DNA from: Centroberyx gerrardi
Taxonomy: Eukaryota; Chordata; Actinopteri; Beryciformes; Berycidae
Direction of reading: 5' to 3'
Assembly (NCBI RefSeq): GCF_048128805.1
Contig: NC_136010.1
Coordinates: forward strand, 16,562,480-16,626,479
Length of the DNA stretch: 64,000 nt
Shown here: positions 34,774-53,696 of the stretch, piece after piece
How positions within the stretch are numbered: the first letter of the stretch is position 1
Layout of the letters: each line of letters begins with the position of its first letter
Program-made: the position numbers and the translations under genes
Notes under the pieces: generated by a model
Told to the model about the DNA's origin: nothing
Databases searched by the model: none
Seen by the model: only the letters and a program-made list of their open reading frames with translations

Positions 34774-37352
34774 TTTTGCCACCTCCCCCCTGTGTGTTTG
34801 GCAGTCACACAGTCAGCCATGTGTGTGCTGAAGACGTTACATAATGCCCTCCTTTCACTGCACTCCAGATCAAAGAGAACAATCCAGCACAGAAAAATCG
34901 TTCCTTGCTGATTTCTTCTCTTCCACCATCACATTGTTTTATCAGACTCCAGTGCCCAGAGACTATACAGTAGGCTGCTTCACTATCTGCTTCATCATTC
35001 CCCTTCATGTTGAAAACCAAACAGAACAAATGGGGAATGATCAGAGGTTCACTATAGCAAATAGCCAACCAGGTTAGACTTGATAGGCAGGGAGTGATAA
35101 AGACGCTTCAGATGCAGAGATCTTACACCTCCTTGTGATCTGCTCTTATTCATTTACATGCATCATTGCTTATGCAGCAAAGTAGACTTTAACACAATCA
35201 GAAAAAAAAATCATACAGGTGCTGGGCAGATATTGATCTAAAGAAAAGAAAATGGAGTCCCCGCACTGTTTAGAAAAGTTCTTCAAAAATATTTAATTCA
35301 TTGTAACTTTGACATTTCATCCACAAGGGCCTGCCTTTTTACATTATGAAGAATGCTCTTGTGGTTGAAACACTGATGGCATGATAATGACATAATTATT
35401 CTCTAAAGTATTTTGCTAAACAATTTGCAGATTACTCTTTTACTTCAGTGTGTGTATGAGCAGAATTAGGCAGCCACCACAGCCTCCAGTCATTGAAGAT
35501 GTTGGCACTATTACAAGGTAACCTAATGTGGCTAAACGTGTGAGCACACATCCTCACACAAAGCAGGTAGCCATGATATAATTAAATTAATAGAATGAAC
35601 CAAAAAAGATAAGACCCTAATATTTCCATGCAAAACAAAGGTTTCCTTCAAGTGGAAGAAATAGAGAGAGAGAGAGAGAGAGCGAGCAAGAGAGCATCAA
35701 ATGCTGTCAGATAGGCTGTGCCTGTCCACAGCCTCGTGAGGATTGAAATAATGAGTGTGTGCTGGGGGAATATTACCCCCAATGCCAAATGTAGGCAGCA
35801 CATTTTTTGGGACCAAGGGCCACTGAGGACGCCAAACGACAAATAAAGAACAACCAAAAAGACTATGAGCCTTTAGTATGAAAATCAGAGAGATCGGGTC
35901 CTCTGAAGGAGGGCAAAGCTAATTTAGGAATCCTACAGTGGTGTGCAAGACTCTGCAATTTATTAACCCAATAGGATGATGTAATTTACCTCAACTCCAA
36001 CAGTGGTGTATGTATACAAGTGGAGCACAGTGTTTTGTGCTCAGTTTTATGTTTGAAGAAATTCTAACTATCCCCTTAAGGAACCTTGGCTGATGTAGAA
36101 GTATTTGATCCCCTCCATAGAGCTGGGTTCAGCAGCACTTCTTATCTCTGTTAAAGCCCCCAGTGATGGGAGAGTGTTGCGCTGGTCCAAGAGAGCAGAG
36201 CGGCGGGGTTATCTCTGGCCCTCAGCCAGGGGGAACGTGCAGGTGAACCAGGAATGAAAGCATCTTTAGGACACAGCGCATGCTTGCAGTAGTGCATGTA
36301 GACCATGAGCTGTGTGGCAGCAGCATCAAATGAATTGCGGGGGGAATGGGAGAGGGCAAGGCTTCAGAGTGGGTTTGGCGCACAAACTGTTATCACACCT
36401 GACAGTGTCTGGTTTGGGATCCAGTGGTGCACACGGCATACGTAAGCGGCTGGTCATCTGTAAGGCAGAGTGATAGGGTGTGACGTGTCACACGCCACAT
36501 TAGGCCCTGCCAGAGGATGTGTTTGACAGACCACATGAACTTCTCTCCCTCCGCCACGCTTTGCCTCCACTCATATTGTCAGACCTGCTTGATGGTACCA
36601 AGCACACATCTGGGGCCTTATTTATAGAATATCTTCCTTGATTTCAGCCAAGATCATTATAAGGATGTGATGAAAAAGTGGAATGACATCCATTAGCATC
36701 AATGCACTTGGAAAAGTTATTTTAAGTAATTAATATATCATTGATCATTCAATCATTAAATCATGGACAATGAAACCACTTATTATGAATAACTTCAACT
36801 AAGGTTCAGTTGTGGTTAAAATCCTCATAAAATGCAAATGTAAGGGCTTTGATTATGTAGTTATGAAGTTACAGTATATATAGTTAGGAAGTAAAACAAA
36901 ATCAAGAAAATAATTTGTATAGATCAGTAAATTAATTCATTTTATATAGATTAATTTATATACTATAATCTTTTTGTTTATTTCCATTTTATTTATTCCC
37001 TTAAAAAAGTTTGGTGCAAATGCTGTAAATGCTTAAAAAAATAGGATCTCATGTGAGGATGTCAAAATGAAATGCATGCATAAAATATGCATTGTATAAG
37101 GAAATACGATAGAAGGTGGATGTGGAATGGATTAATATGGAAAGCAGGACGTCCAACATTATTGTTAAAATATCAACAGATGTCTTATCTGCTAGTGAAT
37201 AGAAGTTATTTCTGTCTTCTTCAAATTTGTTAGTGTGGCAAAACCAGTGATTGCACTCTAGTGGCCCCACTGTGCGCCCTCAGGTTGGCCTCAGTGACCC
37301 ATACAGTCTCCCTTGACCCTGGAGTGTGAAAGGTGCTGTTGTGGTAGCTTAC

Positions 37353-37487
37353 CGGTCACTGTTGAGCTCAGGAGAGGTGGAGGACTGGAGCCGAGGTGCC
37401 TGAGGAGAAGGAACGACAGGCCGGGTCGGCCGCTGTGGCCCTGCCTGGTCCCGCTCACTCATCACTGAGCACGGTTCCCAAGCGTCT
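37353..37487 (-). CDS. Candidate orphan exon, Pro/Ser-rich, gene unknown
   Basis: On the minus strand a good acceptor (gatctgtcag) and a consensus donor (CCG|gtaagc) bracket 135 nt, an exact multiple of three, open in one frame. It encodes DAWEPCSVMSERDQAGPQRP and continues TRPVVPSPQAPRLQSSTSP with ELNSDR. The segment is GC-rich compared with its surroundings and carries SH3-ligand-like Pro spacing. I do not recognise the protein. It may be an internal exon, or a first coding exon starting at the internal Met. No partner exon was identified on either side, so it could be chance. Confidence 0.3.
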
Positions 37488-40400
37488 CTGACAGATCAGA
37501 ATAGAAAGCATGCACTACATCAGAGCTGTGATTCACTGCAGCCCCGAGTCCAAGCGTGTCCTGAAGGGCCTCAGACCTCTTAATCATCGCGTGTGCATGT
37601 GTGCCTGCGCGTGTATGTTGTTTAAGAGAGAGAGAGAGAGTGAGACAGACAGGGGATGAATGAGCTTGTTTGCATACGACAGTGCTTCTGTAAGAGTTGC
37701 CTGTGTGTGCTCTGTGTGTCAGAAAGGGTAAACCTTATCTTAATAGGCCTTTAAAATGTCTGCCAGAGTGTAGTACCGTATGTGCATTGTGTATTTGTCT
37801 CAGTCTTCGGATTGTATATGATGGAGGGGGAAGTCGTATGTATGTGAGTGGACTTAAATATGTGTCATATTATGCGTAGTCATAATGTGCAATCAAGGGC
37901 ATAACTACATGAGTACAACGTCACGCAACAGTCTAATACATGCCAAGCACGTGTGGAGGTCACTTGGCCACATTTACATATAACAACGTACCAAAAATAA
38001 TCAAATCAACCTGCACACACACACATATGCACAATGCAAATATGATGCTCGCCTCCTGTACACAAATCATTTGTCCAGGTCCAGTGATACGATCCACTAC
38101 CAGTAGCTTCATAGCTGTATCATAAGAGCTAAATGCCAAACTCACAGATTTGCTTGGCTCCCAATTACAATTCAATTTTCTACTATTCTTTTTTTATGAC
38201 AGTAGTTCTGGGTCGTGAACTTCCTTAATCGCCTGCTCCTCCCCCTCCACCTCACTCTCAGTTCACATCTGTAATGAACCGAGGAGACTCAGCCAACGCC
38301 CCTAGGAGTGAACTGTTAAGTGTGTGCTGGCATAATCTGACAGAATTTATTTAGAATGCAGGTCTTTACCAAAGCTGTGCCTGGAGCGGGTGCCTGGTCC
38401 TGTCTTTACACTGAGGGGGAACAAAGAGAGTATTTATACACACACTCACACATACAGTAGATGCATGCACACGTACCAACTCACAGAGACACAGACATAC
38501 ACAGACATGCATCCACATATGCAAGCGCTAACATGTACACACATCCAACTGTACACACACATACATGCATGTACACGTGCACACGATTTGCACACACCCA
38601 CACACACACACACACACACACATGCACTCATGCACACACAAACTGACACAGGTGCTTGAAGGTGCAGCATTTCTAGTCAGGGTGGGTTAAGTTCCAGGAG
38701 ATTAGCTGCCGAGTAATGAAATTCAGTGGAACAGAGAGTACATTTCTTCTGCTGTCATTTCTGTGTAAGAGTAGGCAAACAAATAACTCCACTTGATGTC
38801 GGCAGAGTTTTTCATTTGTCAGCTATTATCAGAGTCCCACGGCCTGAGCTCTAGCAAAACAGCGGCCCAGGGTGGAGCGCAGGGCCTGGAACCCTTTGGG
38901 CAGACAATCCAGGAGCAAGCCATTAGAGGAGCTTCAGTGGAGAGCCAGCCCTTCCTCCCACTGGCTTCACATCGGGGCACAAGATCATCCAGAGCACCCA
39001 CTGTGCGTGACATCCAGGGAGAGTAACATGTCTTGCTCACCATGTGGAATTTCTCCCTTTGGCAGATAGTTGGCATGAGCTATTCAGTCCTGTAAATTAG
39101 ACAGCTCTTAGTGGTGTCAGTTTGGATATTCTGACGTTAATGGAATAGTTCAATATATATATCAATGCATATATACACACACATGCAGCAATGGGCTAAT
39201 TCTAAGCCTTGGTTTTGCCATTTGGAATATAGAATAAGTGGCTGTTTCTTTTCTGGAGATAGCCTGCACCCTGACTCTTTTCCTGTTCCACTGTGCCTGT
39301 TTCTGGACCTGATTTGCATGCAGCGTTTGACCCAGGCTGTAATCTACAGTGACTCTTCAATAAGCCTCTGGCACATTGGGGAGACGTTATAAGCTGTGAC
39401 AAAAGACAAGATGGGCTAGAACTAACTGAAGGTAGCAGGGGACAGCCTCCCGATTAGCTAAAAATGCCCTCTTTATTGTGTGTTTAAATTCCCACTCGCT
39501 GATAGAGGTCCATTTTAATCACAGCTGCTCCTTCACAATATTCCTTGATTGTAAACGCCATCCCCTGTTTTGATCACACAGGAATACTAAAAGCATTGTA
39601 CAGTTTTATACAGTGTACATGGAAGAGAAATTCAAACAGCAGCAATATTTAGATCAGACGCAGACAGACCAGTAGAGGTTCTCTATACAATGTTGTGGCT
39701 TTATGGAAGCTGCCAGAATGGGCTGGATGGGGGAAGGGTAATGTAAATTAAACTCTCCTTTTTTGAAGGGTCTGTATAATTTCCAGCAGAGGGGGATTTG
39801 TTAAATCGAACACTTGCATATTCTTACAGCAAGTGAGATAAGCTCTTATGATTTGTGACAGGGTAACGTCTTTGGCATAGGCTTCAACATCTGATATTTG
39901 TGTCTGTACAGAAACCTTATGCTCTGCCTGCCTCTAAGCTTTGCGGCCTTAAATAACCACAATATTTGCTGTGTCACAAGAACATATCGTCAAACAGAGA
40001 AATCATTTGGAATCTACCATTTCACATGTCCCAGTTGACAGCCATTCATCTCAAAGCTCAGACAGCTGTGCTGCATAAATGCATGCGTGATATGTATGCA
40101 GTAGTGCAGCTTGTGTGTGCAAAAAAACGATGCTTCCAAAAAGTGAATTGATAAACAAGTTCATTTCAGCAAGGTTCATATTCAGATTGGAAAATGGAGC
40201 CCGATTTGCATATATGCAGAGAGGCTTTGCATGCTTGACATCCTCTCAGCCCCTCTGCTGGAAATAGCCATGCACACAACATCCTCTGATTACATTGATA
40301 TGTAGATTCATGCATCTGCAAAGATTAGTTATTCATTAATGTATTTGCTTTGAATTCTCGGGTGAGTGTACCTCAGACAGAAGTCTGGGGCAGACCAAAT

Positions 40401-40952
40401 GCATCAGAGGAAAAATGTCACAAATGATCACATAAAATCCACATCAAAAATATGCAGGTTCGGTGACCCACAACAACATAAACCCAATAGGGCGTTATGA
40501 TTAAAAAATCCTTTGGCACTGGGGTTAAAAACAGAAAAAAATATAAACATAATTATCAGTCTTTTCATCTTCACAGCAGAATTAGTTTTCTCCCTCTAAG
40601 TGGGCTATGAGGATTAATCATTGCAGCCTGTGTGAGTTTATAAGCTGTAGCGTTCTGTCATCCTTTCATAAAAGCATCATGGATCACCAGTTTGCTTCTT
40701 CAGTGTCCTCTCTTGCGGCCACACTGCAAGCACTTTTTAACTTTAAAAATAGGCTTGCCACAGACAGTGCCAAGAAATGCTAAACACCAAACAATGTCCC
40801 CTGCTCAGATCTCCTGTCCACAGAACGGAGCTGATCAGCATTCAGAGCCTCTACACTCTGCGTGGAAAATAACAAATGTAATGAATCATCTATATTATTA
40901 TGTATCAACCAGTATTGATGCACGTGCATACCTAACATACACTGTGTTATGG
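37488..40952. other. Intergenic region with CA-rich simple sequence
   Basis: No coding signal recognised. A cryptically simple CA-rich stretch (CACA, CATGCA and CAGACA mixtures with a pure CA core at about 38593-38621) covers roughly 38436-38646. The rest is unique AT-rich DNA. Confidence 0.5.
38436..38646. repeat. CA-rich cryptically simple sequence
   Basis: Interrupted CA/CATA/CATG repeats around a pure CA core. They produce Thr/His-rich shadow frames on both strands. Confidence 0.85.
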
Positions 40953-41240
40953 TCAGTTTATTTGTATAGTACATACACAGTTACAGTCTCAGAGAGCTTC
41001 ACAACCCCCCACATTATGAAACAAAAAATGAAAACAACACCCCCAACCCTCAGTGAGAGCAAGGAAACACTCCCATGAAAACTTCATTAGGGAAAAAAAA
41101 TGGAAGAAACCTTAGGAAGAGCCTCACATAGAGGAATCTCCCTTTGAGGATGGTCAGGTGTGCAATGGATGCCGAGAGTGAGCAGACAAAGATTAAATGT
41201 CACTAACAAAATGGAATATAAACAAAACACACGGTGTGAA
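40953..41240 (-). repeat. L2-like non-LTR 3' end, inverted
   Basis: On the plus strand it begins CAGTTTATTTGTATAGTACA and contains GAGCAAGGAAACACTCCCATG, AAGAAACCTTAGGAAGAGCC and GAATCTCCCTTTGAGGATGG. This is the reverse complement of the usual TATATAAATAAA-type end of teleost L2-like elements. The inner boundary is uncertain and may reach about 41460. Confidence 0.65.
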
Positions 41241-41887
41241 TGCTTGAGTGAATGTCCGGATCGGATCTGGTGCGGGGCGTCAACACCAACTCGGTCGCCA
41301 TGATCATCACAGGAACAACACCCGGTGCAGGAACGTCAGCGCCATCTTGGTCTTCATGGACAACTACCACTGGAGACGAGGAATGAGGAAGGAAGACGTT
41401 CACCTCTATCAACATTTCTTTGATGTAGGTGACCTATTTGTACATCCTCCCTATCAAACATAAACCATGCTACAACCAAGCAAAACATACAGTATATAGG
41501 ATTTTTTTCCACTGTAAAAAAAACATAAAAAGTTCAATCTATCACTGCTGAAGCTGCTGAAAATGGCTGGCCCTAACCTGAGACTAATTGCGTTCTGCTA
41601 GATTGCTCCCAACTAATCAAGAGCTTCCTTCTTCTGTCCTCCCCAGCTGAAAATGATGATCTATTGCTTTTGTGGACATAAGACATCAGTTTAGGTTGCC
41701 TCAGTGGTGACTGGTTTTCATAGGTAATGATGCTAAATTACACAACTGGGAATAAGGGAGGCTAGCAAGTCATCCATCAATGGCTAGTTTATATGAGCTG
41801 CCATTAGGGGCATTATTCAAACCCCAGAATACTCACAGACAGAGCTTTCTATCCCTAACCTCTCTCTCCCTCTCCCTCCCTCACCCA

Positions 41888-41895
41888 CTCTCTCT

Positions 41896-41952
<57 letters not shown>
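41888..41952. repeat. (CT)n(CA)n compound microsatellite
   Basis: About 16 CT units run directly into about 16 CA units. Confidence 0.95.
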
Positions 41953-41956
<4 letters not shown>

Positions 41957-42094
41957 GCCACGAGCTACTAGAGGGGACATCTCATTCTTTTATCCATGGC
42001 GAGTCATTGTTGTGGTGTCAGCTGGTGCCGTCTCTTTTGTCACACTGGAAGCTAATGGAAGCAGCAACTGCAGGAGGTGGGGGAGAAGACGCAG

Positions 42095-42144
42095 GCACAC
42101 ACACACACACACACGCACGCACACACACGCACGCACGCACGCAC
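42095..42144. repeat. (CA)n(CGCA)n microsatellite
   Basis: A CA run interrupted and followed by CGCA tetramers. Confidence 0.93.
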
Positions 42145-42820
42145 TGCCATAAGAGGCTGGGGAGATGGGGCGGGTGGGCACGCCAGGCCCCGGGGCCAGA
42201 GCTGTTTTGTGGTGATGTTTTTCTAGCCTGCTGAGGCCTCTCTATCAGCTTGTGTTTCTGACACTCAGTAAACCACAAGGAAGGGCTTCAGACATTTTTC
42301 TCTCATTCTCTTTTGATGTTTTTCATATAATATACTGTATATATATTTTAACTGTTTTTTTTTGTTTTTTTTTACCCCTATGGTATGAGCTGAGCCGGAG
42401 ATGGAGATTGGCTTGTCTTCTTCTCCCAGCAGCACTGAGGAAAGGGTTCTTCTCATTTTCTCCCCACCTAGCCTCGTTCCCACTGAACAAGATGAATGTA
42501 GCTTTATTGTCCTTTGTCATTCTTTTCCGACTTAATCCCTGCTTGTTATTTTCTTGATTTCACATTTTCTTAAACGTGAAAAATCTATTCACTAGAAATA
42601 CTCTATGAGCAACAACAGGATTTATTTCCAAAACAGGAAACAATAGCCAATTACTGCAGGAGGATTCAGCGTGCGGCATACACTTTTTGATAGGATAGAG
42701 CTGACCTAATTTCCCCATAACAAATGCTACACTGTTGAGAGCATAGGGCTGCTACATTAAACACACATGCTGTGATGTACATATGCCAGGCATATATTGT
42801 ATTTATATTTTCTATAATTC

Positions 42821-44595
42821 TTTATTTTTTCAGTCTTTTTCTTTTTGTATAACATGACAATCGTGCTTTATCATGTGACACCATTTAGATACATATCATG
42901 TTTATATTATGTTTTACATTAGGCAGTGAGACAGTTAAAAATATACAAAACAATATTATTTTTACTAGACATAGTTTCTATTTTTAATATAATCGTCAAT
43001 ATCTTCATTGTCATCGTCATTTCGTATATTTCTGTAAGATATGTGCTTTAGTTTCTGTGATCAAAATATTATTGCAGAAAACAGCAACTCCATTTTTTCA
43101 ACATTTAGACAATAACTTCCAATGTATTACAGACATTCACAGTTACATGTTTTACACAGTACAGTTTTACAACAAAGTTCCAGAGAAAACTGTGGTAGAG
43201 TAACTTTATACAAAATTCACAGGACATGAACTGTAGCCATTTCACATTTTCGCTCAGTTGTTTTGCTTTTCAAAGTAAACATGTTCTGTTCAACCAGATG
43301 CCTTTCACAGTAGCTGCCATAGAAGCAAACTAGCATTGTCCTAACACGCCATGGCAAAAGTGTGGAAATTAAAGCTTTGTGCTTTTCACTAGTAAAGCAA
43401 AGACAACATAACAAAAAGAGAAACAGACCACTTGCTTACTGGCCTGCACCTATACATCTACATATGTATTGCTGAATACATATTGATCAAAGTATAATTG
43501 ATCATCACACATAAAGTAAAATTAATGACTGTACTTAAACACAGAGTTGGTCCAGGTTTTTGTGCTAGCGTACAAAGTGGTATTTCGTAGATCTGCCCAG
43601 TCATGTAAACAGACTATGGCTTAGTAGAAATTGGTTGGTAACTGGCTTAAGGCCTTCTCTGTTCTTCTTCTTTTTTTTCTTTGTCAGGACATTTCAGAAT
43701 TTTTTCACTGATGTTCCTGAGGAAAGCATGCAAAACGTAAACAGGATTGACTGTCAGCATTAAGGGATAGTCAATGTTTGTAAATCACTTTTCTAACCCT
43801 GTGCTTTTGTTTTTTTTTTTGTATTTTTTTGTACCCTGTGCTTTGCCAACCGAACACTAAATGGCATAGTTTTTGCTTTTGTCTGCCTATTGATTTTGGT
43901 CCTCCATCACAACACATATAGTATAAAACATCCTAAAAATAATTCTAAAAATGTTTGAATCACATAAAAGTTTTTTTACTCAAAAAAGGAAGGAAAAATA
44001 ACAGTCTCTCTCACACACAAAATCTTTTGCAACAAATACTGGATTACTCCAGGGCTCCTAAACGTTAACTTCTTATTGGCATTGTGCTTACTCAGAGCTC
44101 CCGTGTGCCATGTGGCCTTAGTTTACCTCACAGAGTGCAACGTTTGGAAAAGAGACAACTGCGTGAGGTTTAGTAAACATCCACAATAAAATTGACCCCA
44201 TCCCTTGCACTCTCCAATGATGTCAATTTTGTTCACTACTTCATCTACTATATTCACACTGTATTTACTTGATTCATGAAGATATTCAACAAATTGCTAT
44301 TCTATTTTCTATGTTTTTTTTCTTTTCTCACAGTATTACACAGTATGTTTACATTTTTTATTCAGATTTATGGTAGTATTTGTGAACACTAACAGTCTTT
44401 GATATTGTATTCAGAATGCAAACCAACAATAAGACATCATTGGCCTGGTTTTACAAATGCAGAAAAATTAAACATGGTTTGAAAATCTGTTTTGATCACA
44501 TATTGCCCCTGGAGGTAGGTGAATCAATTAAAATCTTGGAAGTCCTTTGTAATGTTCTCTTTTGTCTACACGCTCCATGAGGGTTTCTTCGGTGT
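42821..44595 (-). other. slc6a1: slc6a1 3' UTR (inferred)
   Basis: AT-rich non-coding sequence after the GAT-1 stop codon. AATAAA on the minus strand occurs at 42821-42826 and again at about 42621, giving a 3' UTR of roughly 1.8-2 kb. The exact end is not determined. Confidence 0.5.
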
Positions 44596-51261
<6,666 letters not shown>

Positions 51262-51413
51262 CTCTCTGGATTTGGCAGAGGTCCTGGCAGTCGGACGGGA
51301 GGCTTCAGCACCAGTCCACGCAGACAGCAGCTTCGCGGTTTTTAGACCTAACCTTTGGACCGAATGTCTGGAGGTGAAGCCTGTACAGACACGGCTCGTC
51401 AGTCGCCGTTAAC
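51262..51413 (-). other. slc6a1: slc6a1 5' UTR part of the start-codon exon
   Basis: A likely acceptor (gattccag at 51414-51416) opens this exon about 150 bases before the ATG. Mammalian SLC6A1 likewise has non-coding first exon(s). Confidence 0.55.
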
Positions 51414-52472
51414 CTGGAATCGTGAATAGAGCAATTGGTCGGTTTCTCAGGACGCGCTCAAAATGCGGTTACTTATGAAGCAAATATGGACACATTGGGC
51501 AATAGCTTAATTTACAGCCCGGCAGGTGCAATAAAACAATACAAGTGAAAATCTATACCGCTGACATGCCCCATTTTACCATGAAATATTGCACTTGAAA
51601 ACATAAAGCGTCTCATGATCGTTTGGATCCTTGACAACATTCTCATTCATATTCTTAGACTCAACAAACAAACACCAAAAACCATCGATGGCAAAGTCAT
51701 GCTGGACTTCCCCCCTAAATAAAACACAGACGACAGATTGCGCGTGAATTAACAGCAGTCAAAACCAGATCGGCACACATATGAGAGGCTAAACAAAGTA
51801 AACACTGAAATAAGTCAATCAAAGCAAGCAGAAATTCACATTCCCGACATCAATGAAAAAAAAAAACTTTAAGACAAATTATAGGATCCGAAACATACAC
51901 CTGCAGCGCAAGACGCACCGTAGCAATACCAAATAGCCTATGAGAATTAAGCACAATGGAGTATAGTCCACCAATTGCTACCTGCAGACTCTCTCAATAA
52001 TAATCCATATGCAGAATCTAAAGCAGCGGGGATACAGAGAGGTCTCAAACAAACTGGAACACAAAACGCATAGTGGAGACAAAGGGATGTCCAATGCGTA
52101 AAAGCTTTACGCATCAGGCTGCACAAATAGCCACCCCATTCCATCCGATTAATTGTGAACCAAAAGCACTATTAAACGCTTGAGAATGCGTCTACACATT
52201 TGCACCATCCAATACATTAGGGGACAGCAATCAATTCTGCATTTAATTGGCTATAGCATATAGGTCCACAGCTCATCGCGTAGAGTCGTTACATTGACCA
52301 CCGTAACATATTGACCGCTTCAATCACAATTTAATCACAGTCATTATCTCTACAATGACAATAAATGAATCATGCATTTGTGATACTCATTTGAATGAGG
52401 TTTCACACGCACACACGCACACACACACACACACACACACAGAGGGAAGAATCCAGCACCCAGTTTACTCAC
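51414..52472 (-). other. Putative first intron of slc6a1
   Basis: About 1.06 kb, bounded by the donor ATT|gtgagtaaac at 52472 and the acceptor at 51414. An AC microsatellite (52404-52441; GT in the transcript) lies about 30 bases after the donor. No coding signal is seen. Confidence 0.5.
52404..52441. repeat. (AC)n microsatellite
   Basis: About 18 AC units with two CG interruptions at the left. Confidence 0.93.
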
Positions 52473-52700
52473 AATGAATCTGTGATCTGTGCCGCCGAGG
52501 ATGCGCTGCCTGCCACGAATCTCGAAACGAGGTATCCGTAGATTCCTCCCCTTGATGAAGTTGTAAACTCCCAATTTTTCGTGGAACATAAATAGATTTT
52601 ATTTCCATTAAAAGACTTAGAGGGACCCAGCAGCGTTAGAGGTGTCCAGGCGGGAGCTGTCCAGCGGGGAGCAGTGCTGAAGACCAGGAGGAGGAAGAGG
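52473..52700 (-). other. slc6a1: Putative non-coding exon 1 and promoter of slc6a1
   Basis: A GC-richer block with several CpGs. It ends on the minus strand in a consensus donor (gtgagt). The upstream limit is unknown; purine-rich DNA (GGA repeat) begins at 52687. Confidence 0.45.
52653..52681 (-). promoter_or_regulatory. Split RE1/NRSE-like site (REST binding)
   Basis: On the minus strand TTCAGCACT is followed, 10 bases later, by GGACAGCTCC. These are near-perfect left and right half-sites of the REST element (canonical TTCAGCACC, 2 bases, GGACAGCGCC). The spacing is wider by 8 bases, within the range described for non-canonical expanded RE1 sites. It lies in the presumed first exon of a neuron-specific gene, a usual place for such sites. 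Confidence 0.5.
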
Positions 52701-52722
52701 AGGAGGAGGAGGAGGAGGAGGC
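52687..52722. repeat. (GGA)n repeat
   Basis: About 12 GGA units with one AGA variant, next to the RE1-like site in the slc6a1 promoter region. Confidence 0.93.
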
Positions 52723-52859
52723 TGAATCAACACGGGCAGCAGCCGCTTCGCCTTGTGCGACTGTCTAACATCAACAACCAGAGACTCAACTCCCATCTAC
52801 ACAGCCTCAATGTCATCTCAAAGTCGTCCCCCCCTCCTCCTCCTCATCCTCATCTATAG

Positions 52860-53531
52860 GCTGCACTGACATCGCACTTGCAGCGCGTTTTTCCTCAATA
52901 TTTGCCGATTTCAAATTGTTTTACTCCCGTTTACCCTGTTTTACTAATAACCAATAATGAGGCATTCACATGGGAGTGGATAGACAGTTTTTGCCACGAC
53001 CTCCCATAAACAAGCAAGTTTGTATTGTAGTGAATAAACTCGCGGAAAATGTAGCCGCTGTCTATTCCAAAGTGATAAATATTGGACAGTTTTGGTCTGT
53101 TTTAGGGTGTTTTCCCCAAACTGTTATGGGACACGATTGCTTAAAATAGTAAATCTCTCTGCCACCACCATAAAATGTGACACCCCCCCCCCCCCCCCCA
53201 AAAAAAAAAAAATACTCCAACCCCCCCTCGACTAATATGTAATGTCATGCCGAGGTGCAAAATGGAAACATATGGAGGGCAGTGTAAGCACCATTAACAG
53301 GTCCAAACGCGTATATTTGGAAGGTGAGGCCAGTCAGCGGCTGTCTGCAAATCTGGCAAATTGTGATAAAGCGAGTCCGTCAATAAAGGGAGGGAGCATT
53401 GGCTGGTTGTCTAACTCTGCCTGTAATCGTCTAAAGCCCGACGTCTCCAGAAATGAAGGGATGATGTGAGAAGAATAAACTCGTGGACCCTTCTTATTCA
53501 CAAATTATGAAAAAAAAATACATTGTTTCAG
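52860..53531. other. Region upstream of slc6a1
   Basis: No confident gene. It holds a C17A13 homopolymer pair at 53183-53212. An open frame at 53242-53469 (75 codons) has no family resemblance and no splice context, so I do not call it a gene. Confidence 0.45.
53183..53212. repeat. poly-C/poly-A tract
   Basis: Seventeen C directly followed by thirteen A. Confidence 0.93.
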
Positions 53532-53696
53532 CATGGGGAAATCAAGCACGCTGAAAAAATGTTCAGATGGCCGGCAAATCAAGAGAAGAGTGAATCCAAG
53601 TCACGGAATTTTTCTTCTTTTTCTAAAGAAACCATCAGGAAAATGAAAGACAACAAGAAAATTGCAGGACAAATTCTTCAGGTTTTAAGAGAAATG
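53532..53696 (+). other. Exon-like segment divergent from slc6a1
   Basis: A good acceptor (attgtttcag) and a consensus donor (ATG|gtgagt) bracket 165 nt, a multiple of three. It is open in one frame, reading HGEIKHAEKMFRWPANQEKS through IAGQILQVLREM and rich in Lys and Ser. I recognise no family. Its position, about 0.8 kb upstream and divergent from slc6a1, would suit a promoter-associated antisense transcript. Coding status is undecided. Confidence 0.3.

Larger units (their letters stand above)
30800..37352. other. Intergenic region, tail side of vgll4
   Basis: About 6.5 kb without a recognised gene. It contains an AC microsatellite, a C homopolymer at 34758-34773 and a GA run near 35661-35681. 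Human ATG7 and HRH1 lie between VGLL4 and SLC6A1; no trace of the intronless HRH1 reading frame is seen here or up to 44.5 kb. Confidence 0.5.
41241..42820. other. Intergenic region with microsatellites
   Basis: No gene recognised. A (CT)n(CA)n compound microsatellite lies at 41888-41952 and a CA/CGCA repeat at 42095-42144. The region ends at the probable 3' end of slc6a1. Confidence 0.5.
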
